DNA of 64,000 bases from Thermohalobaculum sp951813525 (GTDB lineage: Bacteria; Pseudomonadota; Alphaproteobacteria; Rhodobacterales; Rhodobacteraceae), in contig CATOTJ020000002.1 of NCBI GenBank assembly GCA_951813525.2, positions 2,480,001 to 2,544,000 on the forward strand. The letters are read 5' to 3'. This document shows positions 17,372 through 26,254 of the stretch, piece after piece; positions within the stretch are counted from its first letter, which is position 1; every line of letters starts with the position of its first letter. Below the pieces are notes generated by a model, which had not been told where the DNA came from, searched no databases, and saw only the letters and a program-made list of their open reading frames with translations. A program made the position numbers and the translations under genes.

Positions 17372-17623
17372 TTATCCGTCGCTCAGCTTGGCTTCCAATT
17401 CGGCAAGCCGGGCGGACAGCGCCTCGTTTTCCTCGCGCGCTTTGACAGCCATCTCGCGCACCGCTTCGAATTCTTCGCGCGTCACAAGGTTGCGGTCGGC
17501 CAGAAACCGGTCAACCACGCCGCGCATGGCCGCTTCTGCCTCGTCACGGGCACCTTGCGCGACGCCGGCCGCGTTCGTCATCAGCTGGCTGAGATCGTCC
17601 ATGAATTTCGAGCGCGTCTGCAT
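17372..17623 (-). CDS. ubiK: Ubiquinone biosynthesis accessory factor UbiK
   Basis: 83 residues from the ATG at 17623, with AGGATATGGGAA before it. The N-terminal amphipathic helix (MQTRSKFMDDLSQLMTNAAGVAQGARDEAE) and the C-terminal coiled coil (REEFEAVREMAVKAREENEALSARLAELEAKL) are the BMFP/UbiK architecture. UbiK is a small membrane-associated accessory protein of the Ubi complex and supports aerobic ubiquinone synthesis. In related bacteria it lies near ybjN, as here, but the IS element now separates them. The spacing to the next upstream gene (about 100 bases) permits co-transcription. Confidence 0.88.
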   Translation of the reverse strand: MQTRSKFMDDLSQLMTNAAGVAQGARDEAEAAMRGVVDRFLADRNLVTREEFEAVREMAVKAREENEALSARLAELEAKLSDG

Positions 17624-17722
17624 TTCCCATATCCTGTCATTCGTGGCATCCAAAGATGCACTGTCGTCGCATTATGTAGTTCGCCGATGGGCTGTTCGCC
17701 ACCCCTGGGACGTTCTGCGGGT

Positions 17723-17947
17723 TCATTGGGCTTTGGGATAGCGTTTTCGGTAAATCCACCAAAGCGGCGAGGCAATCGAGCCACCCGCGAACATTCCACC
17801 GATATAGAAGACGACCGATTTGTTCCCGTGATACCCGAAATACTCGTGCACCACCCAATAAGCGGCGACCCCGCCCGCAGCCGCCAAAATCGCCGTGACC
17901 AGATAAAGCGGCGCGGCCAGCCACCAGTTCTCGCGCTGCGTTTCCAT
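17723..17947 (-). CDS. Small integral membrane protein, function unknown
   Basis: 74 residues from the ATG at 17947 (METQRENWW), which has GGGAG eight bases upstream; a GTG at 17956 is the alternative. Two membrane segments are predicted (WLAAPLYLVTAILAAAGGVAAYWVV and VVFYIGGMFAGGSIASPLWWIY), with a basic C-terminus. The orientation and spacing suggest co-transcription with ubiK. No family is recognised. Confidence 0.7.
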   Translation of the reverse strand: METQRENWWLAAPLYLVTAILAAAGGVAAYWVVHEYFGYHGNKSVVFYIGGMFAGGSIASPLWWIYRKRYPKAQ

Positions 17948-18199
17948 GAACTGCACTCCCGTCGCACCGGCGAAACGGTTTGTTCGCCATTGCAGGCAGT
18001 TTCAGCCGGAAGCCGGGCGTTGCCGATGACGGTTCGCGGCGTAGTTCAGGCAATTGCGTGCAGTTTCCGCACGGCGTTGATCCAGGCCTGCTTGCGCGCC
18101 TAATCGGTTCGTGTAGGGTGATCGAATACATTCCATGGCGCCGCCAGAATGCGCCAGGTTCCGAGGTCGATCGAGTGAACGCGCGACGGAGGAACTGTT

Positions 18200-20134
18200 A
18201 TGGGCAAATGCATCGCAATTCTTGGGGCAAACGGCATTGGTAAGTCCGAGCTGGTCGACGGTTTATGCGGGCTGGAGGGCGGAAAACCGCCAACAGTCAC
18301 CCCGCACGAAATGCGAATTGCCGAGTTTTCCTTCATGGACGAAAACTGGACCGTTCTGGACTGTCCAGGGTCATTAGAATTCCTGCAACAATCGATGGAC
18401 GCGCTGCTGGTCGCCGATATGGTGGTCATCGTCGTCTCGCCCAACCCTGACTATGCGGTCTTGTCGGCGCCGTTTATCCGGCTGGCCGAGCAGGCCGGGG
18501 TGCCGTCGATGCTGTTTGTCAATCGGATGGACGAAGCCGAGGCCCGGGCCCGCGACATCGTCAGCGCACTGCAAGGCTATTCCGCTCATCCCGTTATCCT
18601 GCGTCAGATCCCGATGCGCCAGGACGGCACCATTGTCGGGGCGGTCGATCTGGTCTCCGAACGGGCCTGGATATACAACCCAGGCGCGCCGTCCGATCTG
18701 GTCGAAATTCCCGCCGATCTGGTTGATCGCGGGGAAGAGGCGCGCGGTGCTTTCCTCGAAAACCTGTCTGAATATGACGACTGGCTGCTGGAAGAGTTGA
18801 TCGAAGACCGTGTTCCGGCGCGGGACGAAGTCTACGGCATCTGTTCCCGCGTTGTCGGCGCCAGCACCGTCACTCCCGCCTTCATCGGATCCGCCGAGAA
18901 GGGCAATGGTGTTTTCCGGCTGATGAAGGCGCTACGCCACGAGGCACCGGATGTCTCGGCCTTGGCAGACCGGATGGGCGGCGCGGCTGCCGCCAGCTTT
19001 CTTGTCCGTCACCGCAAACATGTCGGCAAAACCACGTACATGCGCGCGCTGTCGGCACTGAAAACCGGTGATGTTTTGGGTGGCGACGCGCTGGGCCCGA
19101 TGTCGGTTGCCGCCGCGGGCGGTTTCGAGAATGCGTCCGAGATTGCGCCCGGGCAGGTTTTTTCTGCCATCAAATCCGACCATCTGAGTGTCGGACAGGT
19201 CTATGCCGAACAGCCCCTGGCCACGCCGTCCTGGTACAAGCCGTTCGGCCCGTTGGTGCGCCATGCGGTTGTTGCCATATATGATAAAGATGAAGCCAAG
19301 CTGTCCGAGGCGATCAGTAAGCTTGCCTCGGAAGATGGATCGTTGACTGCGGGCCACGATGGCGAAACCGGCGCGCATGTTCTGTCGGGGCAGGGCGCCC
19401 TGCATCTGCGCCGTGCACGCGACACGCTGGCCGAGATCTATGGCGTCGAAACCGAGGAGCGGGTTGTCACGCCTGCCCTGCGCGAGACGATCACCAAAAA
19501 GATCGAGGTTCATTACCGCCACAAGAAGCAGTCCGGCGGCGCCGGGCAATTTGCCGATGTGAAGATGACAGTCGGTCCGCAGGCGCGTGGCACCGGGTTT
19601 AGTTTCAGCGAATCGATCCACGGCGGTTCGGTGCCGAGGAATTATATTCCGGCGGTCGAATCCGGTGCCAAGGAAGCGACCGATCGCGGCCCGCTCGGCT
19701 TTCCCGTTGTCGACATTGCGGTGGACCTGGAGGACGGTCAGTATCACAGCGTCGACAGTTCCGACATGGCCTTCAAGATCGCCGGTCGCGGCGGTGTCCG
19801 GCAGGCATTGGACGAAGCAGGGTCGGTCCTGCTGGAGCCGATCCATCAAGTGCGCTTCCTTGTCCCGTCGATTTTCACCGGCGGCCTCAATCCCATGGTC
19901 TCGTCCCGTCGCGGTCAGGTTCTGGGATTTGACAGGGTCGATGGCGCCGAAGGCTGGGACGAATTCCGGGCGCTGATGCCGGGCGGAACGCTGGACGATC
20001 TGATCGCCGAGCTGCGCTCGATCACGCAGGGGGTCGGGCGATTCGAATCGAAATTCGATCACTACCAGGAGTTGTACGGCCGCGATGCGGACCAGATGAT
20101 CGAGAGCCGTGCCAAGGCGCTCGAGGTTGCCTGA
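18200..20134 (+). CDS. EF-G-like translation-factor protein with an aberrant GTPase domain
   Basis: 644 residues, about 50 shorter than EF-G. GGAGGAACTGTT precedes the ATG. The EF-G domain order is recognisable: G domain, domain II (KTTYMRALSALKTGDVLGG...), domain III, domain IV (KKIEVHYRHKKQSGGAGQFADVKM) and domain V (LEPIHQVRFLVPSIFTGGL). The G domain is unusual. The P-loop is GANGIGKS rather than AHVDAGKT. Only about 38 residues separate it from DCPG, so the switch I/RGIT loop is missing. The switch II histidine of DTPGHVDF is serine (DCPGSLEF, Ser58), and NKMD is NRMD. Related paralogues of unknown function occur in alphaproteobacteria. It probably does not act as a normal translocase. 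Confidence 0.85.
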   Translation: MGKCIAILGANGIGKSELVDGLCGLEGGKPPTVTPHEMRIAEFSFMDENWTVLDCPGSLEFLQQSMDALLVADMVVIVVSPNPDYAVLSAPFIRLAEQAGVPSMLFVNRMDEAEARARDIVSALQGYSAHPVILRQIPMRQDGTIVGAVDLVSERAWIYNPGAPSDLVEIPADLVDRGEEARGAFLENLSEYDDWLLEELIEDRVPARDEVYGICSRVVGASTVTPAFIGSAEKGNGVFRLMKALRHEAPDVSALADRMGGAAAASFLVRHRKHVGKTTYMRALSALKTGDVLGGDALGPMSVAAAGGFENASEIAPGQVFSAIKSDHLSVGQVYAEQPLATPSWYKPFGPLVRHAVVAIYDKDEAKLSEAISKLASEDGSLTAGHDGETGAHVLSGQGALHLRRARDTLAEIYGVETEERVVTPALRETITKKIEVHYRHKKQSGGAGQFADVKMTVGPQARGTGFSFSESIHGGSVPRNYIPAVESGAKEATDRGPLGFPVVDIAVDLEDGQYHSVDSSDMAFKIAGRGGVRQALDEAGSVLLEPIHQVRFLVPSIFTGGLNPMVSSRRGQVLGFDRVDGAEGWDEFRALMPGGTLDDLIAELRSITQGVGRFESKFDHYQELYGRDADQMIESRAKALEVA

Positions 20135-20325
20135 ATGTAACAGGTCGGCGCCGTAAGACTCTGAAATGGCACAGAATTAGTGCGAATCGCCACGGAATCT
20201 GCACGCAAGAGCAGAGGAATCATAAGTCACAGAAGCTATTCTGTGGCCAAGCTAAGATCGTACGCAAAGGGGTAACTGGTTTCTGCGTAGACTGAACCCG
20301 GTTGAAGTGAGGAGGGAAGAAACTG

Positions 20326-21162
20326 ATGCTTGCTATTCGTTTTAATAAACTTTTCGCAATTGCAGCTATGGCTGGATTGCTTGCGGGATGTGCCGCCAAC
20401 AATGCTGCCAAGCCATTGCCTGATGCGGCGGGCCGCGCAGCGGCCCACGAAGTTGAACTGCCGGAGCTGCCAAAGCCCGAGCCGTTTCTTTGGGAATTCG
20501 CCGGGGTGCCGCGCCGCGGCAGGGCGATCCTGGTCAATATTCCGTCTTACGAGCTGATCGCGTTCGAGGATGGCAAGCCTGTCCTGCGCAGCCGCGTGAT
20601 CGTCGGCTCGCGCCGCAATCCAACACCGGTCATGCGCACCGAAACTTCGGTTGTTCGCTTCCGCCCGACATGGACGCCGACGCCGTCGATGATCAAGAAT
20701 GACGGTATCCGTCCGGGCACCCGCCCCGGCGGGCGGCGCAATCCGCTCGGCCTGCTGGCCGTCCGGCTGGAGCCGGGAATGCTGATCTACCTGCATGGCA
20801 CGAACAAGCCGCGGCTCTTCAGCCGCGACCGGCGTGCCCTCAGCCACGGCTGTGTCCGGGTCGAAAAATGGGACGAGGTTGCGGCCTGGGTTCTGTCCAC
20901 ATCCGTCGACGAAGTTCACCGGCACGCCAATGGCCGCCGGACCTTTGACATGGACACCAACAATGTCCCTGTCATCCTGGGCTACTTCACCCAATTCCCG
21001 GATGCGGCCGGTGAATGGCAGACCTATGCCGACATCTATCGCCGCGGCCATGATGGCCCGGCCCCGGTTGCCGAGGTTGACGACCGCGTGCTGGAAGCCG
21101 CGTTCGAGAGCCGCGAGATCCGGGCTGTCGGGACGACCGACACGACGTTCAAGCTGGAATGA
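20326..21162 (+). CDS. L,D-transpeptidase (YkuD family) lipoprotein
   Basis: 278 residues. The N-terminus is a lipoprotein signal with lipobox LLAGC (Cys22), so the enzyme should be membrane-anchored and periplasmic. The YkuD domain follows, with the active-site signature HGTNKPRLF...SHGCVRV (catalytic Cys in SHGC). L,D-transpeptidases form 3-3 crosslinks in peptidoglycan or attach proteins to it. GAGGAGGGAAG precedes the ATG. The C-terminal 80 residues (DVPVILGYFTQFPDAAGEWQTYADIYRRG) are the usual extension in this subfamily. A strong terminator follows, so it is a single-gene unit. Confidence 0.92.
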   Translation: MLAIRFNKLFAIAAMAGLLAGCAANNAAKPLPDAAGRAAAHEVELPELPKPEPFLWEFAGVPRRGRAILVNIPSYELIAFEDGKPVLRSRVIVGSRRNPTPVMRTETSVVRFRPTWTPTPSMIKNDGIRPGTRPGGRRNPLGLLAVRLEPGMLIYLHGTNKPRLFSRDRRALSHGCVRVEKWDEVAAWVLSTSVDEVHRHANGRRTFDMDTNNVPVILGYFTQFPDAAGEWQTYADIYRRGHDGPAPVAEVDDRVLEAAFESREIRAVGTTDTTFKLE

Positions 21163-21216
21163 TCGATTGATCACCAGAGGTGCGCGCGATCCACTGCGCT
21201 CCTTTCATGACCCTTG

Positions 21217-21245
21217 AAACCGCCCCGGATGACGGGGCGGTTTTT
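21217..21245 (+). terminator. Intrinsic terminator of the L,D-transpeptidase gene
   Basis: AAACCGCCCCG and CGGGGCGGTTT form an 11-bp stem around GATGA, and the T-run continues as TTTTT to 21245. It is 54 bases after the stop codon. Confidence 0.92.
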
Positions 21246-21429
21246 CGTTTGTCCCCCGGCTTTTCCGGTCCTTGGGATGGGTTTTCCGGAATTTCCTGAA
21301 ATCGGCCCCTCTGCGGCAAGTAGGACAGTTGCCGGTTCGCGGCTGGCGGGTTAGTTCTTGCGCAACCTGCGGGCTCCTGAAATTCGGGCGTCTGTATGTC
21401 TGATCGACCGCTTTTTGGGGAGCGATACC

Positions 21430-23073
21430 ATGGCTGATGCGGCGGCTCACGCCCACGATCATAAGGTAGGGTTCTTTACCCGCTGGTTCTGTTCCACGAA
21501 CCACAAGGACATCGGTGTCCTTTATCTGTTCACTGCTGGTCTGATGGGCGCGCTCTCGGTCGCCTTTACCATGTACATGCGGCTGGAGCTGATGGAGCCC
21601 GGCGCGCAATTCATGGTTAACGAGGATGGCTCGCCCAATGGCCACCTCTGGAATGTGATGGTGACGGGCCACGGCATCCTGATGATGTTCTTCGTGATCA
21701 TCCCCGCGCTGTTCGGCGGATTTGGCAACTACTTCATGCCGCTGCAAATCGGCGCGCCGGATATGGCATTCCCGCGCATGAACAACCTGTCCTATTGGCT
21801 CTATGTCTCCGGCTGCACGATGGCGCTGCTGTCGGTGGTGATGCCGGGGGGCAACGGACAATCGGGGTCTGGGATCGGATGGGTGCTGTATGCCCCGCTC
21901 TCGACGACCGAACAGGGCATCTCGACCGATTTCGCAATTTTTGCCGTCCACCTTTCGGGTGCGTCGTCGATCCTGGGCGCGATCAACATGATCACGACCT
22001 TCCTGAACATGCGTGCCCCTGGTATGCGCCTGATGAAGGTGCCGCTGTTCCCATGGTCGATCTTTGCCACCGCATGGATGATCCTGCTGTCGCTGCCGGT
22101 TCTGGCGGGCGCCATCACCATGCTGCTGACCGACCGCAACTTCGGCACCGCATTCTTCAATCCGGAATTCGGCGGCGATCCGCTGCTCTACCAGCACCTC
22201 CTGTGGTTCTTTGGGCACCCCGAGGTTTACATGCTGATCGTTCCGGCCTTCGGTATCATCAGTCACGTCATATCGACCTTCGCCAAGAAACCGGTTTTCG
22301 GATATGCGGGCATGGTCGCGGCGATGCTGATCATCTCGGCGCTCGGTTTCGTGGTCTGGGCACACCATATGTACACGGTGGGCATGTCCACGAATTCTCA
22401 AGCCTACTTTATGCTTGCGACGCTGACGATTGCCGTGCCCACCGGCATCAAAGTCTTCTCGTGGATCGCGACCATGTGGGGCGGTTCCGTGGACTTCAAA
22501 ACACCGATGCTGTGGGCGATGGGCTTTATCTTCCTGTTCACCCTTGGCGGCGTCACCGGGATCGTACTGTCGCAGGCGGGCGTCGACCGCGCCTATCACG
22601 ACACATACTATGTCGTGGCGCACTTCCACTATGTGATGAGCCTTGGCGCCGTCTTCGGTATCTTTGCCGGGATCTACTACTGGATCGGCAAGATGTCGGG
22701 CCGCCAGTACCCGGAAACCCTGGGCAAGATCCATTTCTGGATGATGTTTATCGGGGCGAACATCACGTTCTTCCCGCAGCACTTCCTGGGCCGTCAGGGC
22801 ATGCCGCGCCGTTATATCGACTATCCCGAGCAGTTCGAGTTCTATAACTACATCTCGTCGATCGGGGCCTTTATCTCGGGCGCCAGCTTCCTGTTGTTCC
22901 TCTACATCATCTTCCGCACGATCACGGCCGGGCAGAAGGTCGAGAATCCGAACTACTGGGACGATCAGTACCCGGCGCTGGAATGGTCTCTGCCGAACCC
23001 GCCGCCGGCCCACACGTTCGAAATCCTTCCGACCGAGGACGAGTGGGACAAGCAACATCCATCGCATCATTAG
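21430..23073 (+). CDS. ctaD: Cytochrome c oxidase subunit I (aa3 type)
   Basis: 547 residues from the ATG at 21430 (MADAAAHAHDHKVGFFTRWF), chosen over an upstream ATG because GGGGAGCG precedes it and the family starts here. Twelve membrane segments are predicted. The heme a/a3 and CuB ligands are in place: HGILMMFF, WFFGHPEVYML, VWAHHMYTVG and HFHYVMSLG. It is the catalytic subunit of the proton-pumping terminal oxidase in the inner membrane. As in several Rhodobacterales, it is separated from the other cta genes, which are not in this window. The next gene starts five bases after the stop. Confidence 0.97.
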   Translation: MADAAAHAHDHKVGFFTRWFCSTNHKDIGVLYLFTAGLMGALSVAFTMYMRLELMEPGAQFMVNEDGSPNGHLWNVMVTGHGILMMFFVIIPALFGGFGNYFMPLQIGAPDMAFPRMNNLSYWLYVSGCTMALLSVVMPGGNGQSGSGIGWVLYAPLSTTEQGISTDFAIFAVHLSGASSILGAINMITTFLNMRAPGMRLMKVPLFPWSIFATAWMILLSLPVLAGAITMLLTDRNFGTAFFNPEFGGDPLLYQHLLWFFGHPEVYMLIVPAFGIISHVISTFAKKPVFGYAGMVAAMLIISALGFVVWAHHMYTVGMSTNSQAYFMLATLTIAVPTGIKVFSWIATMWGGSVDFKTPMLWAMGFIFLFTLGGVTGIVLSQAGVDRAYHDTYYVVAHFHYVMSLGAVFGIFAGIYYWIGKMSGRQYPETLGKIHFWMMFIGANITFFPQHFLGRQGMPRRYIDYPEQFEFYNYISSIGAFISGASFLLFLYIIFRTITAGQKVENPNYWDDQYPALEWSLPNPPPAHTFEILPTEDEWDKQHPSHH

Positions 23074-23078
23074 GCACC

Positions 23079-23627
23079 ATGTCAGATGCTTTGACGAATA
23101 GACCGGCCGGGGGGAAACCTCCGGCCGCGCTCGTTCAGGGGCCGAATTGGCGCATTCGGCGCGACCGCCCGGTCTATCGTGTCGAACTTTGGCCGAACCA
23201 GTCACTGACCCGAACCGGGTACAAGGTCTTCTTCGGGGTCAGCGGTGCTATGCTGTGCGTGCCGTTGGCCGCAGTTGTCGGAACACCGGTATTCTGGGGC
23301 CTGTTACCGTTTGCCGGTCTGGCAATCGCGGCGGCATGGTGGGCGCTGCGCCAGAATGGCCGCAACCTGAACCTGTCAGAGACATTGTCGATCTGGCGCG
23401 ACGAGGTTCGGGTCGAACGGCGCGATCCGGGCGGTAAAATACGCCGTTGGATGGCCGAACCGTTCATAACCCGTGTACGGCTGCACAAAGACGCCCGGAT
23501 CGAGGATTACCTGACATTGACGGGCGGCGGGCGCGAGATTGAACTCGGCGCCTTTCTGGCGCCCGAAGAACGTGTCGCGCTGGCGGCGGAAGTCGAGGAT
23601 GCGCTGACCCGGGCGATGCGGGCTTGA
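23079..23627 (+). CDS. DUF2244 domain membrane protein
   Basis: 182 residues from the ATG at 23079 (MSDALTNRP). Two adjacent membrane segments (KVFFGVSGAMLCVPLAAVVG and FWGLLPFAGLAIAAAWWALR) sit between an N-terminal strand region and a C-terminal cytoplasmic part (WRDEVRVERRDPGGKIRRW, GREIELGAFLAPEERVALAAEVEDALTRA), as in DUF2244 proteins. These are common next to oxidase genes in alphaproteobacteria. A role in cytochrome oxidase assembly or function is suggested only by this linkage. It starts five bases after the ctaD stop, so co-transcription is expected. Confidence 0.85.
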   Translation: MSDALTNRPAGGKPPAALVQGPNWRIRRDRPVYRVELWPNQSLTRTGYKVFFGVSGAMLCVPLAAVVGTPVFWGLLPFAGLAIAAAWWALRQNGRNLNLSETLSIWRDEVRVERRDPGGKIRRWMAEPFITRVRLHKDARIEDYLTLTGGGREIELGAFLAPEERVALAAEVEDALTRAMRA

Positions 23628-23708
23628 GGCAATTTCCCCGGTGCTGCGGCGCTTTGGGTTTAGATAAAGCGACCTGAAAGCACGCTCTGGCGGCTGCACC
23701 GGATGCGA

Positions 23709-23953
23709 TCAGATCACACCGGTCAACATCTCGATCACCTGCCGGCTGGCCCATGGGCCAAAGGCCGCGATGGCGGTCAGTCCAATCAACAGAACGATCG
23801 TCTGGCGGTCGGAAATCATGTCCAGGTCCTTTTGCCGCCACGTGCGATGGACATGTTCATACAGCAGCCATCGCGGGGGTTGCGCGGCCAACCTGTCCAG
23901 CGCACGCTGAACGGCGATACAGATCGGCCTGCGCAATGGTTGATCCGAGTGCA
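23709..23953 (-). CDS. Possible small membrane-anchored protein (81 residues)
   Basis: An open frame MHSDQPLRRP...DMISDRQTIVLLIGLTAIAAFGPWASRQVIEMLTGVI with a basic N-terminus and one C-terminal membrane helix. Most codons end in G or C, as in the genes around it, so it looks coding. The ATG at 23953 lies only nine bases from the GntR operator palindrome and has no ribosome binding site, so a transcript from this region would have to be leaderless. A shorter product from the ATG at 23821 (MISDRQTI) is also possible. Function unknown. Confidence 0.4.
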
Positions 23954-23961
23954 TTACTGTG

Positions 23962-23975
23962 TACTGTATACAGTA
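23962..23975. promoter_or_regulatory. GntR-type operator upstream of the ABC transporter operon
   Basis: A perfect 14-bp palindrome TACTGTATACAGTA centred 48 bases before the start of the binding-protein gene. Read on the minus strand with its flank it is GGATACTGTATACAGTAC, nearly identical to the site at 29443-29460 upstream of glxB. The shared sequence and the GntR gene between the two units make it the likely operator of that regulator. Confidence 0.75.
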
Positions 23976-24015
23976 TCCAAAGAGCCCCAAGGGCCACCAC
24001 ATCAGGGAGTTGGAC

Positions 24016-25305
24016 ATGAAAAGGTTCGCAACGACATTGGGGGCGCTGGCAACGGCCACGCTTCTGGCCGCGTCTCCGGCGCTGGCCCAGACAAAGGTGG
24101 GCTTCATCGGCTCGCTGTCCTCGGACACCGGTCTTTCGACGCTGCGCGGCGCCGAAATCGCCATCGAGGAACTGAACAAGGCCGGCGGCTGGGGCACGCC
24201 CATCACGCTTGTCAGTGCCGACACCGGCGAAGACGTGACCGAAGGCATCAAGGCCTATGAGTATCTCGCAGAGAGCGAGGAGGTCGATTTCATCATTTCC
24301 GGCTCGATCGATGATGTGTCATTGGGTTGGATGCCGCGCCTGGTCGAGTATCAAATTCCGACGCTCGACACCTGGACATCCTATATCGGCATCATCGACA
24401 TGCTGGTGAAGGACTATGAAAGCCACAAACCCTACTTCATGAACATCGCCTCAGACGAAGCGCTCGCAACGCTCTATATCGACTTCGGTAAAGACGTTCT
24501 GGCCGACAAGATGGGCTGGAAGTCGGTTGTTATCCTGCAGGAAGACACAGCCTTTGGCGGCGCGATCAACGGTCTGGTGACCGAGGCATTGGCGCCAAAT
24601 GCCGGGATCTCTGTTGCTGAAACCATCGTCTACGATGTGAATACCGTCGATTTCGCGCCGATCTTTGCCAAGGCACAGGCGTCAGGCGCGGACTTCATCT
24701 ATCTCATCGCGTCGGTGAACAGCCAGGTCGTCTCGTCGCAATATGTGAAGCTGCAAGTGCCGATGGGCATGACCGGCGTGAATGTCTCGGCGCTGGGCCA
24801 GGAATACTGGGAAGATACCGGCGGTGCCGGTGGCGGCATCTCGACCCTGTCGCCGGTTCCTTCGGTCGGGTTTGAACTCGATCCTGCATCGGCCGCCTTT
24901 GTGGATACCTATCAGGCGAAATACGACACCCGCCCGAAATTCCCGCACTTCAACGGCTTTAATGCCTTCCATGGCTTGAAGCAGGCATTTGCCGCTGCCG
25001 AAGCCGCCGGTGGCTGGGATGTCGGCAAATGGGCGCCAGAGATGCTCAAGCAGGATCTGGTGTTGAAGAAGGACGGCGAGATGTGGCTGCGCTATGCCTT
25101 CTGGAAACCGGGCGAAGTTGAAGAGCGCACGGGCCGTACCTATCCGCACAATGCCCGTTTCGATATCACGGCGCCCTATGACGACGGCGCGCCGTCGATG
25201 GTCGTGATCCAATGGTACGAAGACGGCACGGCAGCCGTGGTCTATCCGGAAAAGTTCAAAACCGGAGAGTTCACTGTGCCGAGCTGGGTGCCGAAGAAGA
25301 AGTAG
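24016..25305 (+). CDS. Branched-chain amino acid-type ABC transporter substrate-binding protein
   Basis: 429 residues from the ATG at 24016, with GGGAG upstream. Signal peptide MKRFATTLGALATATLLAASPALAQ, then a type I periplasmic binding fold (TKVGFIGSLSSDTGLSTLRGAEIAIEELN). It is the extracytoplasmic receptor of the four downstream transporter genes. Aromatic residues in the cleft region (TLDTWTSYIGIIDML; PYFMNIASDEALATLYIDFGKDVLADKMGW) differ from classical LivJ, so a ligand other than Leu/Ile/Val is likely. Co-regulation with glxBCD through the shared operator suggests a glutamate-like, methylated-amine or amide ligand; this is inference. Confidence 0.88.
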   Translation: MKRFATTLGALATATLLAASPALAQTKVGFIGSLSSDTGLSTLRGAEIAIEELNKAGGWGTPITLVSADTGEDVTEGIKAYEYLAESEEVDFIISGSIDDVSLGWMPRLVEYQIPTLDTWTSYIGIIDMLVKDYESHKPYFMNIASDEALATLYIDFGKDVLADKMGWKSVVILQEDTAFGGAINGLVTEALAPNAGISVAETIVYDVNTVDFAPIFAKAQASGADFIYLIASVNSQVVSSQYVKLQVPMGMTGVNVSALGQEYWEDTGGAGGGISTLSPVPSVGFELDPASAAFVDTYQAKYDTRPKFPHFNGFNAFHGLKQAFAAAEAAGGWDVGKWAPEMLKQDLVLKKDGEMWLRYAFWKPGEVEERTGRTYPHNARFDITAPYDDGAPSMVVIQWYEDGTAAVVYPEKFKTGEFTVPSWVPKKK

Positions 25306-25362
25306 GCACAAAAACCGGCAGGATGGGCGCCAAGCCCGTCCTGCCTTCGCCGCGATCCCGAC

Positions 25363-26238
25363 ATGACCCAGATCATCATCCAGGGCCTCCTGCTATCAGG
25401 CCTCTATGCGCTGATTGCCATGGGCTTCACGCTGATCTTCAGCGTGGGGCGCGTTCTCAATCTGGCCTATGGCGCCTATCTCATGGTCGGCGGCTATACG
25501 TTTTTCTGGATCAGCCAGACGCTGGGGGCGCCGACACTGATCGGCGTGATCGCCGCAGGCCTGATTGGCGCTGCCTTCGGTGCGATCAAATATTTCGGGA
25601 TCGTGCGCACCTTGCGCGGCAACCACGTTGCGATCGAAATCTCGACCCTGATCCTGGCGGTCGTGACCCAGGCCGCGGTGGTCCTGGTCTTCGGCGACTC
25701 GTCCAAGATCCTGCTGCCGATCCTGCCCGGCGTCTGGCAGGTCGCCGGTGCGTCGGTCACGCTGAACATTCTGACCGCGGCGATTGCAAGCTGGGTGATC
25801 CTGATCGGTCTTTGGCTATTTGTAACCCGCACCCATACGGGCCGCGCCATTCAGGCCGTTTCGATGGACCCCAAAGGGGCGGCGCTGTCCGGCGTCGATC
25901 CGGATCGGATGAACCTGATCGTCTGGACGATCTCCGGCTTTCTCGGGGCGCTCGCGGGCGTTTTCTTTGCCTCATACACACAACTTTACCCCGGGATGTG
26001 GGTCGCCCCCTTGATCATCTCGGTCGCCGTCGTGATCGTCGGCGGCATCGGCTCGATCTGGGGCACGCTGGTCGTCGCGCATATCATCGGTTTCCTGGAA
26101 GTGCTGGTGCCGTCGCGACTGATGGCCGATCTGATCGGCGTCGACACGTCCAGCCTGCGCGGCGTCGTCACGATGCTGCTGATCATCGGGGTTCTGGTCA
26201 TCCGGCCCCGCGGCCTCTTCGGGCGGGCCGAACTTTGA
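25363..26238 (+). CDS. ABC transporter permease, LivH type
   Basis: 291 residues with eight or nine membrane segments. The start MTQIIIQGLLLSGLYALIAMGFTLIFSVGRVLNLAYGAYLMVGGY is the classical LivH N-terminus. The cytoplasmic coupling loop is TRTHTGRAIQAVSMDPKGAALSGVDPDRMNLIVWTISGFLGALAGV, which matches the EAA-like motif of this permease class. It forms the membrane channel together with the next gene product. It is 57 bases downstream of the binding-protein gene and in the same operon. Confidence 0.92.
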   Translation: MTQIIIQGLLLSGLYALIAMGFTLIFSVGRVLNLAYGAYLMVGGYTFFWISQTLGAPTLIGVIAAGLIGAAFGAIKYFGIVRTLRGNHVAIEISTLILAVVTQAAVVLVFGDSSKILLPILPGVWQVAGASVTLNILTAAIASWVILIGLWLFVTRTHTGRAIQAVSMDPKGAALSGVDPDRMNLIVWTISGFLGALAGVFFASYTQLYPGMWVAPLIISVAVVIVGGIGSIWGTLVVAHIIGFLEVLVPSRLMADLIGVDTSSLRGVVTMLLIIGVLVIRPRGLFGRAEL

Positions 26239-26254
26239 TGCGCCGGGGGGATGC

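Noticed and set aside
22983..23078. Longer start for the DUF2244 gene inside ctaD
   Set aside because: The extra residues are a frame-shifted reading of the ctaD C-terminus; the ATG at 23079 directly follows the ctaD stop.
21205..23205. A 666-codon minus-strand frame opposite ctaD
   Set aside because: Antisense shadow of ctaD, whose heme and copper ligands are unmistakable; the shadow protein is low-complexity and has no motif.
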